Assembly (NCBI GenBank): GCA_002699165.1
Contig: PABO01000013.1
Coordinates: 5,880 to 40,601, forward strand
Direction of reading: 5' to 3'
DNA length: 34,722 nucleotides
Source of the DNA: Chloroflexota bacterium
GTDB lineage: Bacteria; Chloroflexota; Dehalococcoidia; Lucifugimonadales; Lucifugimonadaceae
Shown here piece by piece: positions 17,181-27,411 of this stretch. Under the pieces are notes generated by a model. It was not told where the DNA came from. It did no database searches and was given only the letters and a program-made list of their open reading frames with translations. The position numbers and the translations under genes were made by a program. The number at the start of each line of letters is the position of its first letter. Position 1 is the stretch's first letter.

Positions 17181-18497
17181 TTAGCTCCAAGTTCTATCAT
17201 GAGAATCTAGTTCATCCCACTCAGATGTATCTTCAAAATAACCTTTAGGGTAAATTGAAAATTTTCTATTTTTCCCATGCACCCCATATGAAGATTCTGC
17301 TAGATGTTCTTTTATAGCGTCTTCATTTAACTCAATTCCTAAACCGGGGGCATTTGTTACATTAATATAACCGTCTTTTATCATGGGCCCGTCTTGATCA
17401 ACTAAATTGACTAAGTCATTCCACCAAGGATTATCCACAGAGTGCATTTCTAGGGCTATAAAATTATCTATGGTGGCTGCACAATGAACATTTGCCATCG
17501 CAACAATGGGAGACCCTGCTTGATGTAGAGCAATTGGAATACCTGCATCTCTGCAATAATCAGCGATTCTTTTGGTCTCTATTATTCCTCCTGATGTTGC
17601 AAGATCTGGATGAGCAACTGATATTGCTCTCGACTCTACAAGAGGTTCAAATCCTTCTTTACAATATATATCTTCTCCAGTACAGACAGGGGTATCTACT
17701 CTATTTTTTAACATTTTCCATTGATCAACTAATTGCCAAGGGATCATATCTTCATACCAAGCAAGAGAAAATTTATCTAATGCTTTTCCTATACGAATTG
17801 CATTTTCAACACCCATATGACCAAAATGATCTGAAGCTAAAGGGATTTCATAGCCGATAATATCTCTAACTGTTTGAACATATTCTTCCATCTTTGAAAT
17901 TCCATAATCTGAAACTTGAATTCCAGTAAATGGATGCATGATATTGTTTGCTTCTCCTGTTTCTCCTACATCTATGTAGTTTTTATTGACTACTCCATTC
18001 TTGTGTTCAGCAGCAATCCATAATCCTATATCCATTTTAAGAAATTCAAAACCACTCTTAACTCTTTCTAATAAGGCTTTTCCCATTTCTTCAGGATCTT
18101 TTTTAACAGGTGTGTCAGCATATACTTTTACTTTATCTCTATATTTTCCTCCAGCTAACATATAAGCTGGAACCCCAAAAGCTTTTCCAGCAAGATCACA
18201 TAGAGCCATTTCAACTCCACAAACTCCTCCACCTAATCTTCCGTGACCTCCAAATTGTTTTATTTTTTGAAATATTTTATCAATATCACATGGATTTTCT
18301 CCCAAAATTCTACTCTTAAGAGATAGTGCATACCTAGCAGAAGCTCCATCTCTAACTTCTCCTAATCCATATATATCTTGGTTAGTATAAATTTTTATAA
18401 TTGGCCATCTCCAGCCCCCATCTCCTATAACAGTAATCCTCATATCTGTAATTTTTAAATCTGAAGGATTAGAAAATGATTTTATTTTTTTTGACAT
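17181..18497 (-). CDS. Mandelate racemase/muconate lactonizing enzyme family (enolase superfamily), probable sugar-acid dehydratase
   Basis: GLGEVRDGASARYA, GGGVCGVEMALCDLAGKAFGVPAYMLAGGKYRDKVKVYAD, LASDHFGHMG, ALHQAGSPI. Confidence 0.88.
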   Translation of the reverse strand: MSKKIKSFSNPSDLKITDMRITVIGDGGWRWPIIKIYTNQDIYGLGEVRDGASARYALSLKSRILGENPCDIDKIFQKIKQFGGHGRLGGGVCGVEMALCDLAGKAFGVPAYMLAGGKYRDKVKVYADTPVKKDPEEMGKALLERVKSGFEFLKMDIGLWIAAEHKNGVVNKNYIDVGETGEANNIMHPFTGIQVSDYGISKMEEYVQTVRDIIGYEIPLASDHFGHMGVENAIRIGKALDKFSLAWYEDMIPWQLVDQWKMLKNRVDTPVCTGEDIYCKEGFEPLVESRAISVAHPDLATSGGIIETKRIADYCRDAGIPIALHQAGSPIVAMANVHCAATIDNFIALEMHSVDNPWWNDLVNLVDQDGPMIKDGYINVTNAPGLGIELNEDAIKEHLAESSYGVHGKNRKFSIYPKGYFEDTSEWDELDSHDRTWS

Positions 18498-18503
18498 GAT
18501 TGA

Positions 18504-19310
18504 CTACTTTCTATTATTTTTCCAATTTTCAAAATCTTTGTTCATTTCATCAGAAAATTCTCTGTCTATCTCTCCGGGTGTATATTTTCCTTCCATAATC
18601 CTTTGTTGCCCAAATTCATCTTTTAGTCTGACATTTTCAGATGATAATACTACTTCTTCTACTAGATGAGGCGGGATAAAAATAACTCCTGACCTTGTCC
18701 CTAGAACTATATCTCCAGGTATACAAGTTGCATTTCCTATTCTTGTGATTCCATTAATTTCTGGCATACTGACGTCATTTATTGCACTGGGATCAAAACC
18801 TTTAACAAAAGCATTAAAATTATCCATATCATAAATTCTTTGTGTATCTCTTATTCCTCCATCAATAACCATTCCGGTTCCAGTCTTTGATTTAATTGCT
18901 GTGGTTAAGTTATCTCCTGCAAATGTTCCATCAAATATTTTCCCAAACAAATCTACTACTATCAAATCATCTTGCTTTAGTTCATCAATAACCCAAGAAT
19001 TCTGAAAACCTATTCTATTCTCTTTTTTCCCTTGATTTTCAATAGCTTCATCAAGATCGGGTCTTTTTGGTACCCATCTACAAGTTACTGCTCTGCCAAC
19101 TATTACACGATCAGGGTGAAGATTATTCCAATTTCCAGCAAACTGAAAGTGATATCCATTTTTTCTACATGTTCCCCAAGCTTCTTCAGTAGTTACAAGT
19201 TTCATTCTTTCGAGCAAATCTTTTGACACTAAAGGTCTATAATTTTCATCTCTATCACCATCCCAATTATTAGTTACTGATTTTATTATTTCTGGATTCG
19301 TTAATTTCAT
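18504..19310 (-). CDS. RraA-like family protein (HMG/CHA aldolase-type)
   Basis: GRAVTCRWVP..., LIVVDLFGKIFDGTFAGDNLTTAIKSKTGTGMVIDGGIRDTQ (RraA G-D-...-GGxRD motif). Confidence 0.87.
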   Translation of the reverse strand: MKLTNPEIIKSVTNNWDGDRDENYRPLVSKDLLERMKLVTTEEAWGTCRKNGYHFQFAGNWNNLHPDRVIVGRAVTCRWVPKRPDLDEAIENQGKKENRIGFQNSWVIDELKQDDLIVVDLFGKIFDGTFAGDNLTTAIKSKTGTGMVIDGGIRDTQRIYDMDNFNAFVKGFDPSAINDVSMPEINGITRIGNATCIPGDIVLGTRSGVIFIPPHLVEEVVLSSENVRLKDEFGQQRIMEGKYTPGEIDREFSDEMNKDFENWKNNRK

Positions 19311-19331
19311 TATTTCCCTTTATAATTTTTA

Positions 19332-22300
19332 TTAAATACTATTAAATTTTTCAATTATTTCATTTTGAAGTTTTATCAATTTAAAAATTAAAATCTCTGT
19401 TTCTTCTAAAACTTTCTCCGAATCTTCTGGAATGAACATTAGAGTTTTAGACTTTATTTCTATATTTTCTTCTATTTTACTTTCAAGAAAAAACTTAATA
19501 TCTAGCAAACTTTCTTTGAATTTTATTGTTACCTTTTCATTATTACCAGTTATAGAAATAATATTATTAGATTTATGACATAGTATTTTTATTCTAGTGA
19601 TATTGATAAGTCTTTCTAATTCCAATGGAATATCACCGAATCTATCCTTGATTTCTTTTTTGACTTCAAAAATATCTTTTATGTCCCTTATCTTTGATAA
19701 TCTCATATATAAATTAAGTCTTATTTTTATATCATCTATGTACTCTTCAGGAATTCTAGAATCTATATCTATATCAACCGTATTAATCAAGAAAAAATCT
19801 GGGGATTCTTCATTCCCATTTTTTAGAGACTCTACTTCAGATTCTAATATTGAGTTATACAACTCAAGTCCAATTGAGCTAATATTTCCACTTTGCTCTT
19901 TTCCTAAAATATTACCAGCACCTCTAATTTCAAGATCTCTTAGTGCTATATCGTAACCACTTCCAAACTCCGATGTATTAATTAAAGCATTTAGCCTTTC
20001 TTCAGAGAGATCATTTATTCTAGAGTCTTTTGGAAGTAAGAAGTAAGCATGTGAACTTTTTTCACTTCGACCAATTCTTCCTCTTATTTGATAAAGTTGA
20101 GATAATCCAAATTTATGAGAATTATTTATAAATAATGTATTTACATTTGGCATATCAATTCCTGATTCAATAATTGTTGTACAAACTAGTACATCAAATT
20201 TATTTTCCATGAAATTTGTAATAATTGTTTCTAATTGTTTTTTCTCCATTTGACCATGAGCAACCTCTACTTTAGCCTCTGGAACAATTTTTTTTATCTG
20301 TTGTGCGATGATTTCTATATTGAAAATTTCATTATTAACAAAAAACACTTGTCCTTTTCTATCAATCTCTCTTAATATGGCTTCTCTAATAAGATCTTCT
20401 GAAAAGATTGAAAGATAATTATTCACAGGGACTCTATTTTCAGGGGGAGTATTTATCACACTTAAGTCCCTAACTCCATTTAATGCTAGGCTTAATGTTC
20501 TAGGAATTGGAGTGGCACTAAGGCTCAGAATATCAATATCTATCTCTCTTTTTTTTATTTTTTCTTTTTGCTCAACTCCAAATTTATGTTCCTCATCAAT
20601 TATTAGTAGTCCCAAGTTATTAAAATTTAGTTTTTCGTTTAATAATTTATGTGTACCTATAACGATATCAACCTTACCATCGTCTAAACTTTGAACTATT
20701 TCATTGTTTTTCTTATTAGAAACAAACCTAGACATATATTCTATTTCTATAGGAAAAGGTTCAAATCTTTCTTTGAACGTTTTGAAGTGCTGAAGAGCCA
20801 AGACTGTAGTGGGGACAAGAATTGCAACCTGATAGCCATTTTCTACAACTTTGAAAGCAGCCCTTAACGCAACTTCAGTTTTCCCAAATCCTACATCACC
20901 GCATAACAATCTATCCATAGGATTTTTAGATATTAGATCTTCATTTATTTCTTCAATTGATTTAATTTGATCAGGAGTTTCTTCATATTCAAAAGATTCC
21001 TCTAATACTTTGTACCATTCTGTGCTTTTTATATAACTTTTTCCTTTTATATTTTCTCGAGCAGCATATATCTGAAGTAATTCTCCTGCCAGTATTTCTA
21101 TAGATTTTTTTACTTTACTTTTAGTTTTGATCCACTTATTCGAACCTAAAGTGTCTAGAACAGGCTCATTTTTTTGAAAAGATTTATAAACCTGTATTCT
21201 ATCTATTTGATCAGATGGTACGTATAATTTATCTTCATTTTTATAGTCAATTACTATAAATTCTTTATCTGTAGAACCAAGTTGTATTGTTCCTGTAAAT
21301 TTTCCAATTCCATGATCAATATGAACTACGTAATCATTTAACTTGAAAGGTTCAGATGAAACACTTGAAGGCAAGTTATTTGAATAAGATTTATATACCC
21401 TTTTCTTTTTCCTGCCAAAAATCTCCTTATCAGTTAACAATAAAAAAGATTCATTATCTCCAGTAAACCTAAATCCTTCACCAGCATTTTTAGAAATGAT
21501 ATTTATTTTGTCTTCAGAGAAAATTTTTATGTCATCAAAAATTTTTGTTTTATCCGATCCAATTATTTCTTTGATTCTTGATGGATAATCAGTTGAAATT
21601 ATGATTTTTTCATTTTTATTTTTGATGTCAATATATCTAAAAATACTATCTTTTGTAAAATCAAATATTTTTGGAATGCTAAATTCAAGTTTATTTAGTT
21701 CATTATCAATAGAATTTCTTTGATCAAGCATAAGTGAAATTTTATTTTTCTCTAAACTTTTATTTAGTTCATTTTTACTCATATATGGCAAAGGAAAATT
21801 AGGTAGAATATTTTTTTTCACAATCTTATTTAAGTAGTTATCATTTCTTCTAGTCTCCATTAGGTTCATTTCTAAATCTATATTATGGTTTTCAATTTTA
21901 ATAATTAAAATATTCTCATTTATGTACTCAAATAATGATCCATTATCAAAAAATCCTGAGTAGAAATTAATTAAATCTGTACGTTCTCCTTTTTTCATTG
22001 ATGCAAATTCTTCTAATATATTTTTTTTCTCTTCTGCATTTGTGTTATTAAAAAAAATATTATTATTAATTTTTATTTTTTCTAAATCTTGAAAAATATT
22101 AGTTTCTTGAACTGGCGAGATAAAAATATTATTTAAATTTTTATAAGATTTCTGACTAGAAGTTTCAAAAAGTTTTATACTTTCAATCTCGTCATAAAAG
22201 AAATCAATTCTTATAGGATTTTGTTCGGACAGGCAAAATAAATCTATAATATCTCCTCTTTTTGCAAATTGGCCAACGGATTCAACTATAGAAGAATGTG

Positions 22301-22808
22301 TATATCCTGAACTAATTAAAGAATCAATAAAATCTTTTTGATTGATTTTATCTCCAGTATGAATTTTCATTGAAAGTTTATCAAAGTTTTCTTTTGATAA
22401 AGTTTTTGTACTTAAGGATTGTATTGAAGAACAAATAATTGGTCTTTTATTTTGAAAATAACCTGTTGATAATGCTTCAAGACATCTCATCCTGTCTTTA
22501 GTACTTTTGTTATCAGGTTTATATTTTTCTAGAAAAATTTCATTTCTTTCTGTGAAATTTAAGTTTGAAGTAGAACTACTCCAGAAATTTATGCTATCTA
22601 AAATTGCAGAAGATTCTTCTGGATTTGATGTGATTACAACAGTGGGAACATTAAATTTTTCACTTAAAGTAGAAATCAAATATCCGAAACTTGACTTATA
22701 AGAAACAAGTTTTTGAGGTATTTTTTTGCGCAATTTACTAACCACGTTAGAAAATGTGGTGTTATTATGTAAAAACTCGTGAACCTCTATCAAATGATTC
22801 AATTTCAT
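19332..22808 (-). CDS. mfd: Transcription-repair coupling factor Mfd
   Basis: CarD-like RID (NDYVVHIDHGIGKFTG), GDVGFGKTEVALRAAF, DEEHKFGVEQKE, LSATPIPRTLSLAL, IIESGIDMPNVNT, QLYQIRGRIGRS. Confidence 0.97.
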   Translation of the reverse strand: MKLNHLIEVHEFLHNNTTFSNVVSKLRKKIPQKLVSYKSSFGYLISTLSEKFNVPTVVITSNPEESSAILDSINFWSSSTSNLNFTERNEIFLEKYKPDNKSTKDRMRCLEALSTGYFQNKRPIICSSIQSLSTKTLSKENFDKLSMKIHTGDKINQKDFIDSLISSGYTHSSIVESVGQFAKRGDIIDLFCLSEQNPIRIDFFYDEIESIKLFETSSQKSYKNLNNIFISPVQETNIFQDLEKIKINNNIFFNNTNAEEKKNILEEFASMKKGERTDLINFYSGFFDNGSLFEYINENILIIKIENHNIDLEMNLMETRRNDNYLNKIVKKNILPNFPLPYMSKNELNKSLEKNKISLMLDQRNSIDNELNKLEFSIPKIFDFTKDSIFRYIDIKNKNEKIIISTDYPSRIKEIIGSDKTKIFDDIKIFSEDKINIISKNAGEGFRFTGDNESFLLLTDKEIFGRKKKRVYKSYSNNLPSSVSSEPFKLNDYVVHIDHGIGKFTGTIQLGSTDKEFIVIDYKNEDKLYVPSDQIDRIQVYKSFQKNEPVLDTLGSNKWIKTKSKVKKSIEILAGELLQIYAARENIKGKSYIKSTEWYKVLEESFEYEETPDQIKSIEEINEDLISKNPMDRLLCGDVGFGKTEVALRAAFKVVENGYQVAILVPTTVLALQHFKTFKERFEPFPIEIEYMSRFVSNKKNNEIVQSLDDGKVDIVIGTHKLLNEKLNFNNLGLLIIDEEHKFGVEQKEKIKKREIDIDILSLSATPIPRTLSLALNGVRDLSVINTPPENRVPVNNYLSIFSEDLIREAILREIDRKGQVFFVNNEIFNIEIIAQQIKKIVPEAKVEVAHGQMEKKQLETIITNFMENKFDVLVCTTIIESGIDMPNVNTLFINNSHKFGLSQLYQIRGRIGRSEKSSHAYFLLPKDSRINDLSEERLNALINTSEFGSGYDIALRDLEIRGAGNILGKEQSGNISSIGLELYNSILESEVESLKNGNEESPDFFLINTVDIDIDSRIPEEYIDDIKIRLNLYMRLSKIRDIKDIFEVKKEIKDRFGDIPLELERLINITRIKILCHKSNNIISITGNNEKVTIKFKESLLDIKFFLESKIEENIEIKSKTLMFIPEDSEKVLEETEILIFKLIKLQNEIIEKFNSI

Positions 22809-22814
22809 AATCAG

Positions 22815-22830
22815 ATAAAATATATTTTAT
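22815..22830. repeat. Perfect 16-bp palindrome in mfd/proB divergent intergenic region
   Basis: ATAAAATATATTTTAT is self-complementary. Confidence 0.5.
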
Positions 22831-22879
22831 TAGAAAATTATTTTTTTGTTTTATTAATTTGTTATAAATTGGAAGTTTA

Positions 22880-24016
22880 ATGGAAAAATTAGAAAAAAGT
22901 AGAATAATAATAAAAATAGGTAGTGACCTCATTACAGAAAATGAAAACATATTAAATTATTCTGTAATTCAGGATCTATGTGATCAAATTTCTGAAATTC
23001 ATAATGAAGGATTTCAAGTTATAGTTGTATCATCTGGGGCAGTTGCTGCAGGGAGGCAATATCTAGGAGTATTAAACAAACAAATAAAAATCGACGAATC
23101 TTATCTTATTCATAAGCAAGTATTAGCTTCTATTGGACAACCTTTACTGATGAAAGCTTATGAAAAGTTTTTTTCAAATAATTCAAAAGGTATATCTCAG
23201 GCACTTCTTTCTAGAGAAGATTTTGAAAATAGATCTGGCTATCTAAATATTAGAAATACATTAAATGAACTTCTTAGTGTAGATATAATTCCAATAATTA
23301 ATGAAAACGACGTTGTCTATACTGATGAATTAGAAGATAAGGCTTATGGGGATAATGATAGATTATCTGCAATGGTTGCAAATGCTGTTGATGCTGATAT
23401 TTTAATTTTATTAGGTACTATTGATGGTCTTTATACTGCTGATCCAAATATAAATAAAGATGCTAAAAAAATAAATATTGTAGAAAATATTTCTGAAGAA
23501 ATTATAGGTTTTGCAAAGGGCCCTTCTGACAAAATAGGATCTGGAGGAATGGCCTCTAAAATACAAGCTGCAAATATTGCTGTAAATTCAGGAATTGATA
23601 TGTTTATTGCTTCAGGTTATGAAAAGAATTCAATTAGAAGAATAATTTCAGGTCAAGATATGGGAACAAAATTTGTAGCAAAAGAATCATTAAATGAGTC
23701 AAGAAAAAGATGGTTGATGACAGGTTATTCTTCTTCTAAAGGTGAAGTGATCTTAGATGACGGTGCGATTAATGCAATTAAAAATTCAAGTTTATTGCCT
23801 GCAGGAGTTATCGAAGTATCAGGAAATTTCTCAAGAGGTGATATTGTTGCTATAAAAAATGTAGAAAAAAAAATAATTGGTTGGGGTATAGCTAATTATT
23901 CTTCTAAAGAAATAAGTAAAATTAAAGGTATGAAAACTAAAGAAATGCAAAATGTAGTTGATAAAAATTTTGGTTCTGAAATAATTCATCGAAATAATCT
24001 AGTGATAACTATTTAG
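22880..24016 (+). CDS. proB: Glutamate 5-kinase with PUA domain
   Basis: IIIKIGSDLIT, VVSSGAVAAGRQYLG, NENDVVYTDE..., GSGGMASKIQAA; C-terminal PUA region. Confidence 0.95.
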   Translation: MEKLEKSRIIIKIGSDLITENENILNYSVIQDLCDQISEIHNEGFQVIVVSSGAVAAGRQYLGVLNKQIKIDESYLIHKQVLASIGQPLLMKAYEKFFSNNSKGISQALLSREDFENRSGYLNIRNTLNELLSVDIIPIINENDVVYTDELEDKAYGDNDRLSAMVANAVDADILILLGTIDGLYTADPNINKDAKKINIVENISEEIIGFAKGPSDKIGSGGMASKIQAANIAVNSGIDMFIASGYEKNSIRRIISGQDMGTKFVAKESLNESRKRWLMTGYSSSKGEVILDDGAINAIKNSSLLPAGVIEVSGNFSRGDIVAIKNVEKKIIGWGIANYSSKEISKIKGMKTKEMQNVVDKNFGSEIIHRNNLVITI

Positions 24017-24021
24017 TAACA

Positions 24022-25278
24022 ATGATAGAAACTTTAGAAAAAAAATTAATTGAAGTAAAGAAATTCTCCTTAGAATTGTCTTTAATCGATTCAAATAAAA
24101 GGAAATTATGCTTAAGTATCCTTGCATCAAAACTTATCTCAAACAGTAAAAAAATAATTGAAATCAATTCAAATGAATTAGATGAATCTTTAAAAAAGGG
24201 TATAGAAAATCATGTAATCGAAAGAATGAAAATTACAAATACAACTATTGAGAGAATGGTTGATTCATTAAAAAATGTATCTAGTCTAAATGACACTGTT
24301 TTAGAAGTTATAGATCAAAATAATAGAGAAAATGGATTGATTGTAAAGAAAGTAAGAGTTCCACTTGGAGTTTTAGGGGTGATTTTTGAAAGCAGACCAA
24401 ATGTGGTTATTGAAATTGCATCACTTGCAATAAAATCTGGAAATGGATTAGTTATGAGAGGCGGTAGTGATTGCATTAAGACGAATTTAGCTCTTTTCAG
24501 CCTTGTTTCGGAAGCTATGAAAGAATCTGGATTGCCTGAAAAATCTATGTATTTTTTAGATTTTACAGATAGGAAGGCCGTGGAAATAATTTTATCTATG
24601 GACAAGTACATTGATCTACTTATTCCAAGAGGATCCTCCTCATTAGTTAATTTAGTAAATCAAAATGCAAAAATGCCATCAATTACTGGAGGTGTCGGTG
24701 TTTGTCATACCTTTGTTGATAGTAATTTTGATAAAGAATTAGCTCTAAGCGTTTTGGATAATGCAAAAACTCAAAACACTTCAGTATGTAATGCATTAGA
24801 TACTGTAATTATTCATCAAGATTCATTGGATTTAGTAGAACCTCTATTTAGTTTATATTTAGAAAAAAATGTTGAGATAAGAGCAGATAAGAAATCCTAT
24901 GAAAAGTTTTCTGGAAAATCTAAAATCAAACTAGCCAAATCTTCTGATTATGGAGAAGAGTTTCTTGATCTAGTAGTTAGTATAAAAACTGTAAAAACTA
25001 TAGATGAAGCTATTAATCATATTGAAAAATATGGTTCAAAACATTCAGAAGCTATAATCACGAAAGATGAAAAACAAGCAAATTATTTTTTAGAAAAAGT
25101 AGATGCATCTGCTGTATTTCATAATACTTCTACTAGATTTAATGATGGATTTGAATTAGGACTAGGTGCTGAAGTTGCAGTATCAACAGATAAATTACAT
25201 GCCAGAGGCCCAATGGGAATAAATGACTTAATGACCTATAAATGGGTAGTTTTAGGAGAAGGACAGATTAGATCTTAA
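24022..25278 (+). CDS. proA: Glutamate-5-semialdehyde dehydrogenase
   Basis: VPLGVLGVIFESRPNVV, LLIPRGSSSLVN, GGVGVCHTFVD, NAKTQNTSVCNALDT. Confidence 0.95.
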   Translation: MIETLEKKLIEVKKFSLELSLIDSNKRKLCLSILASKLISNSKKIIEINSNELDESLKKGIENHVIERMKITNTTIERMVDSLKNVSSLNDTVLEVIDQNNRENGLIVKKVRVPLGVLGVIFESRPNVVIEIASLAIKSGNGLVMRGGSDCIKTNLALFSLVSEAMKESGLPEKSMYFLDFTDRKAVEIILSMDKYIDLLIPRGSSSLVNLVNQNAKMPSITGGVGVCHTFVDSNFDKELALSVLDNAKTQNTSVCNALDTVIIHQDSLDLVEPLFSLYLEKNVEIRADKKSYEKFSGKSKIKLAKSSDYGEEFLDLVVSIKTVKTIDEAINHIEKYGSKHSEAIITKDEKQANYFLEKVDASAVFHNTSTRFNDGFELGLGAEVAVSTDKLHARGPMGINDLMTYKWVVLGEGQIRS

Positions 25279-25284
25279 ATTATT

Positions 25285-26187
25285 ATGAGTAACTTTAATA
25301 CAATTATGGTTCCAGCCTCCTCGGCAAATCTAGGTTCAGGTTTTGATGTAATCGGAGCATGCTTGAATGTATGGAACGAAATCAATTTTAGAAAGTCAAA
25401 ATTTAGTATAGAAAATAGAGGTTTTGGCTCAAAAAGATTACAGACCTCAAAAGAAAATTTGATTTATAGATCATATATACACACATCAAATATATATGGA
25501 AAAAAAGAAATAGAGTTATCAATTAGATGTCAAAACTCAATTCCTACTTCAGGAGGATTAGGTAGTAGTTCCTCAGCTATTATTGCAGGAATATTAATGG
25601 CTTGTTCTGTGCATAATATAGATTTAAGTACTGATGATATTTTTCAAATTGCCTCAGATATTGAAGGGCATCCAGATAATGTTGGCCCTGCTTTATATGG
25701 AGGAATTACATTAGGATTCAAAGATCTTGAAAAATGGTATATTAGCAATATTAAATATAATAAAAACTTAAAAGTTGTTTCTTTTGTTTCTGACCAAAAA
25801 ATTCTTACTAATGAATCTAGAGCTGCTTTGCCGGATACAATTTCTAGAGAAGACGCTGTTTATAATATTACTAGATCTGCCTTGTTAGTTAATTCTTTGA
25901 ATACAAATGATTTTTCTCTATTGAAATATGCTTTTCAGGATAAATTGCATGAGCAATACAGAACACCTACAATTAAGGGTTTTTCTACAATTAGTAATGC
26001 TGCGATGAATGCAGGAGCAATTTCTACCTATTTGTCAGGTTCGGGCCCAACTATATCTGCAATAACTTTAGACAAAGAAGTAACTATAAATTATGAAATG
26101 TTAGATGCAGCAAATAAGCTTCATCTTCACGGAAATGGCATTATTTCTTCAATTTCAGAAAAGGGAGCTTATTTAGTTGAAAAATAA
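25285..26187 (+). CDS. thrB: Homoserine kinase
   Basis: VPASSANLGSGFDVIGACL, GGLGSSSSAIIAGI (GHMP), GHPDNVGPALYGG, YLSGSGPTISAI. Confidence 0.94.
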   Translation: MSNFNTIMVPASSANLGSGFDVIGACLNVWNEINFRKSKFSIENRGFGSKRLQTSKENLIYRSYIHTSNIYGKKEIELSIRCQNSIPTSGGLGSSSSAIIAGILMACSVHNIDLSTDDIFQIASDIEGHPDNVGPALYGGITLGFKDLEKWYISNIKYNKNLKVVSFVSDQKILTNESRAALPDTISREDAVYNITRSALLVNSLNTNDFSLLKYAFQDKLHEQYRTPTIKGFSTISNAAMNAGAISTYLSGSGPTISAITLDKEVTINYEMLDAANKLHLHGNGIISSISEKGAYLVEK

Positions 26188-27403
26188 TATTGTTGTACAA
26201 AAATATGGAGGAACTTCTATTGGAGATGTTGACAAGCTTAAACTAATTGCAAAAAAAATAGTTGATAAAAAATTAGAAGGGTTTTCTCCAGTAGTAGTGG
26301 TATCTGCAATGGGTAAAACGACCGATGAATTAGTAGAAATGTCTGAAAAAGTAACTTTTAACCAAATTGAGCCAGACCCTCGAGAAAAGGATACATTATT
26401 ATCAACAGGGGAACTTGTTTCTGCAACCTTATTAGCTATGTCAATAAAATCTTTAGGACAAGAGGTAATCAGTCTCTCTGGACCTCAAGCAGGAATCTTT
26501 ACAGATCACATTCATGGGTCGGCTAGAATTTCGGATATAAATATTGAGAGAATGATTAATGAAATTAATAAAAATAAAATTTTGATTATTGCAGGATTTC
26601 AAGGCATAAATACAGAAGGTGATATTACTACTTTAGGAAGAGGTGGTTCTGATACGACTGCCGTTGCTTTAGCAGCAGCTTTGAATGCAAAGGTTTGTGA
26701 AATTTTTACTGATGTGGAAGGGATTTATACTACTGATCCAAGAATAGTTTCTAAGGCCAGAAAAATAAATTTTATTAATTATGAAGATATGCTTGAAATG
26801 GCAGTTTTAGGAGCTAAGATGCATCCAAGATCTATTGAATTGGCATCTGTTTATAATGTTCCAGTTTATGTTGCTGGTACATTTAGCAAATCAAAAGGAA
26901 CGCTTATTATAAAAGGGGATAATATGGAAAATAATAAAACGGTTACAGGAATAGCAATAGATAAGAATGTTTCGAAGATTACTATAAAAAAAATAAAAAA
27001 TAAACCGGGAACTGCAGGGTCTATATTAAGGCCTTTGTCTGATCAATCGATAAGCATAGATATTATTGTTCAAAATATTCCTATGGATGGCTTCATAGAT
27101 TTTTCTTTTTCTGTTTCGAATGATGATCTCCAGAGAGCATATGACATTTTGATGAATCAAAAAAATCTTGATTTTGAGGATATCATCAAAGGGAGTGGTT
27201 TTGCTAAAATCAGCCTAGTTGGAACAGGTATGCAAAATGCCCCTGGTTATGCAACAGAAATGTTTACGGCTTTAGGTGGAGTTAACATAGATATTGAAAT
27301 GATAACTACTTCTGAAATTAGGATCACTTGCCTTATAAATGAAAACCATGTTAATTCTGCGGTAAATGTTCTACATTCAAAATTTGACTTGGATAAAGAA
27401 TAA
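26177..27403 (+). CDS. lysC: Aspartate kinase (TTG start overlapping thrB)
   Basis: VVQKYGGTSIGDVDK, GRGGSDTTAVALAAAL, FTDVEGIYTTDPRIV, two ACT domains. Confidence 0.95.
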   Translation: MKNNIVVQKYGGTSIGDVDKLKLIAKKIVDKKLEGFSPVVVVSAMGKTTDELVEMSEKVTFNQIEPDPREKDTLLSTGELVSATLLAMSIKSLGQEVISLSGPQAGIFTDHIHGSARISDINIERMINEINKNKILIIAGFQGINTEGDITTLGRGGSDTTAVALAAALNAKVCEIFTDVEGIYTTDPRIVSKARKINFINYEDMLEMAVLGAKMHPRSIELASVYNVPVYVAGTFSKSKGTLIIKGDNMENNKTVTGIAIDKNVSKITIKKIKNKPGTAGSILRPLSDQSISIDIIVQNIPMDGFIDFSFSVSNDDLQRAYDILMNQKNLDFEDIIKGSGFAKISLVGTGMQNAPGYATEMFTALGGVNIDIEMITTSEIRITCLINENHVNSAVNVLHSKFDLDKE

Positions 27404-27411
27404 TTTTTTGA

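Noticed and set aside
17492-19226. Plus-strand ORFs 17492-17860, 18110-18319 and 19032-19226
   Set aside because: Antisense shadows of the enolase-superfamily and RraA genes.
22765-22950. 61-aa minus-strand ORF covering the mfd/proB intergenic region
   Set aside because: Overlaps the 5' ends of both mfd and proB, low-complexity AT-driven sequence.
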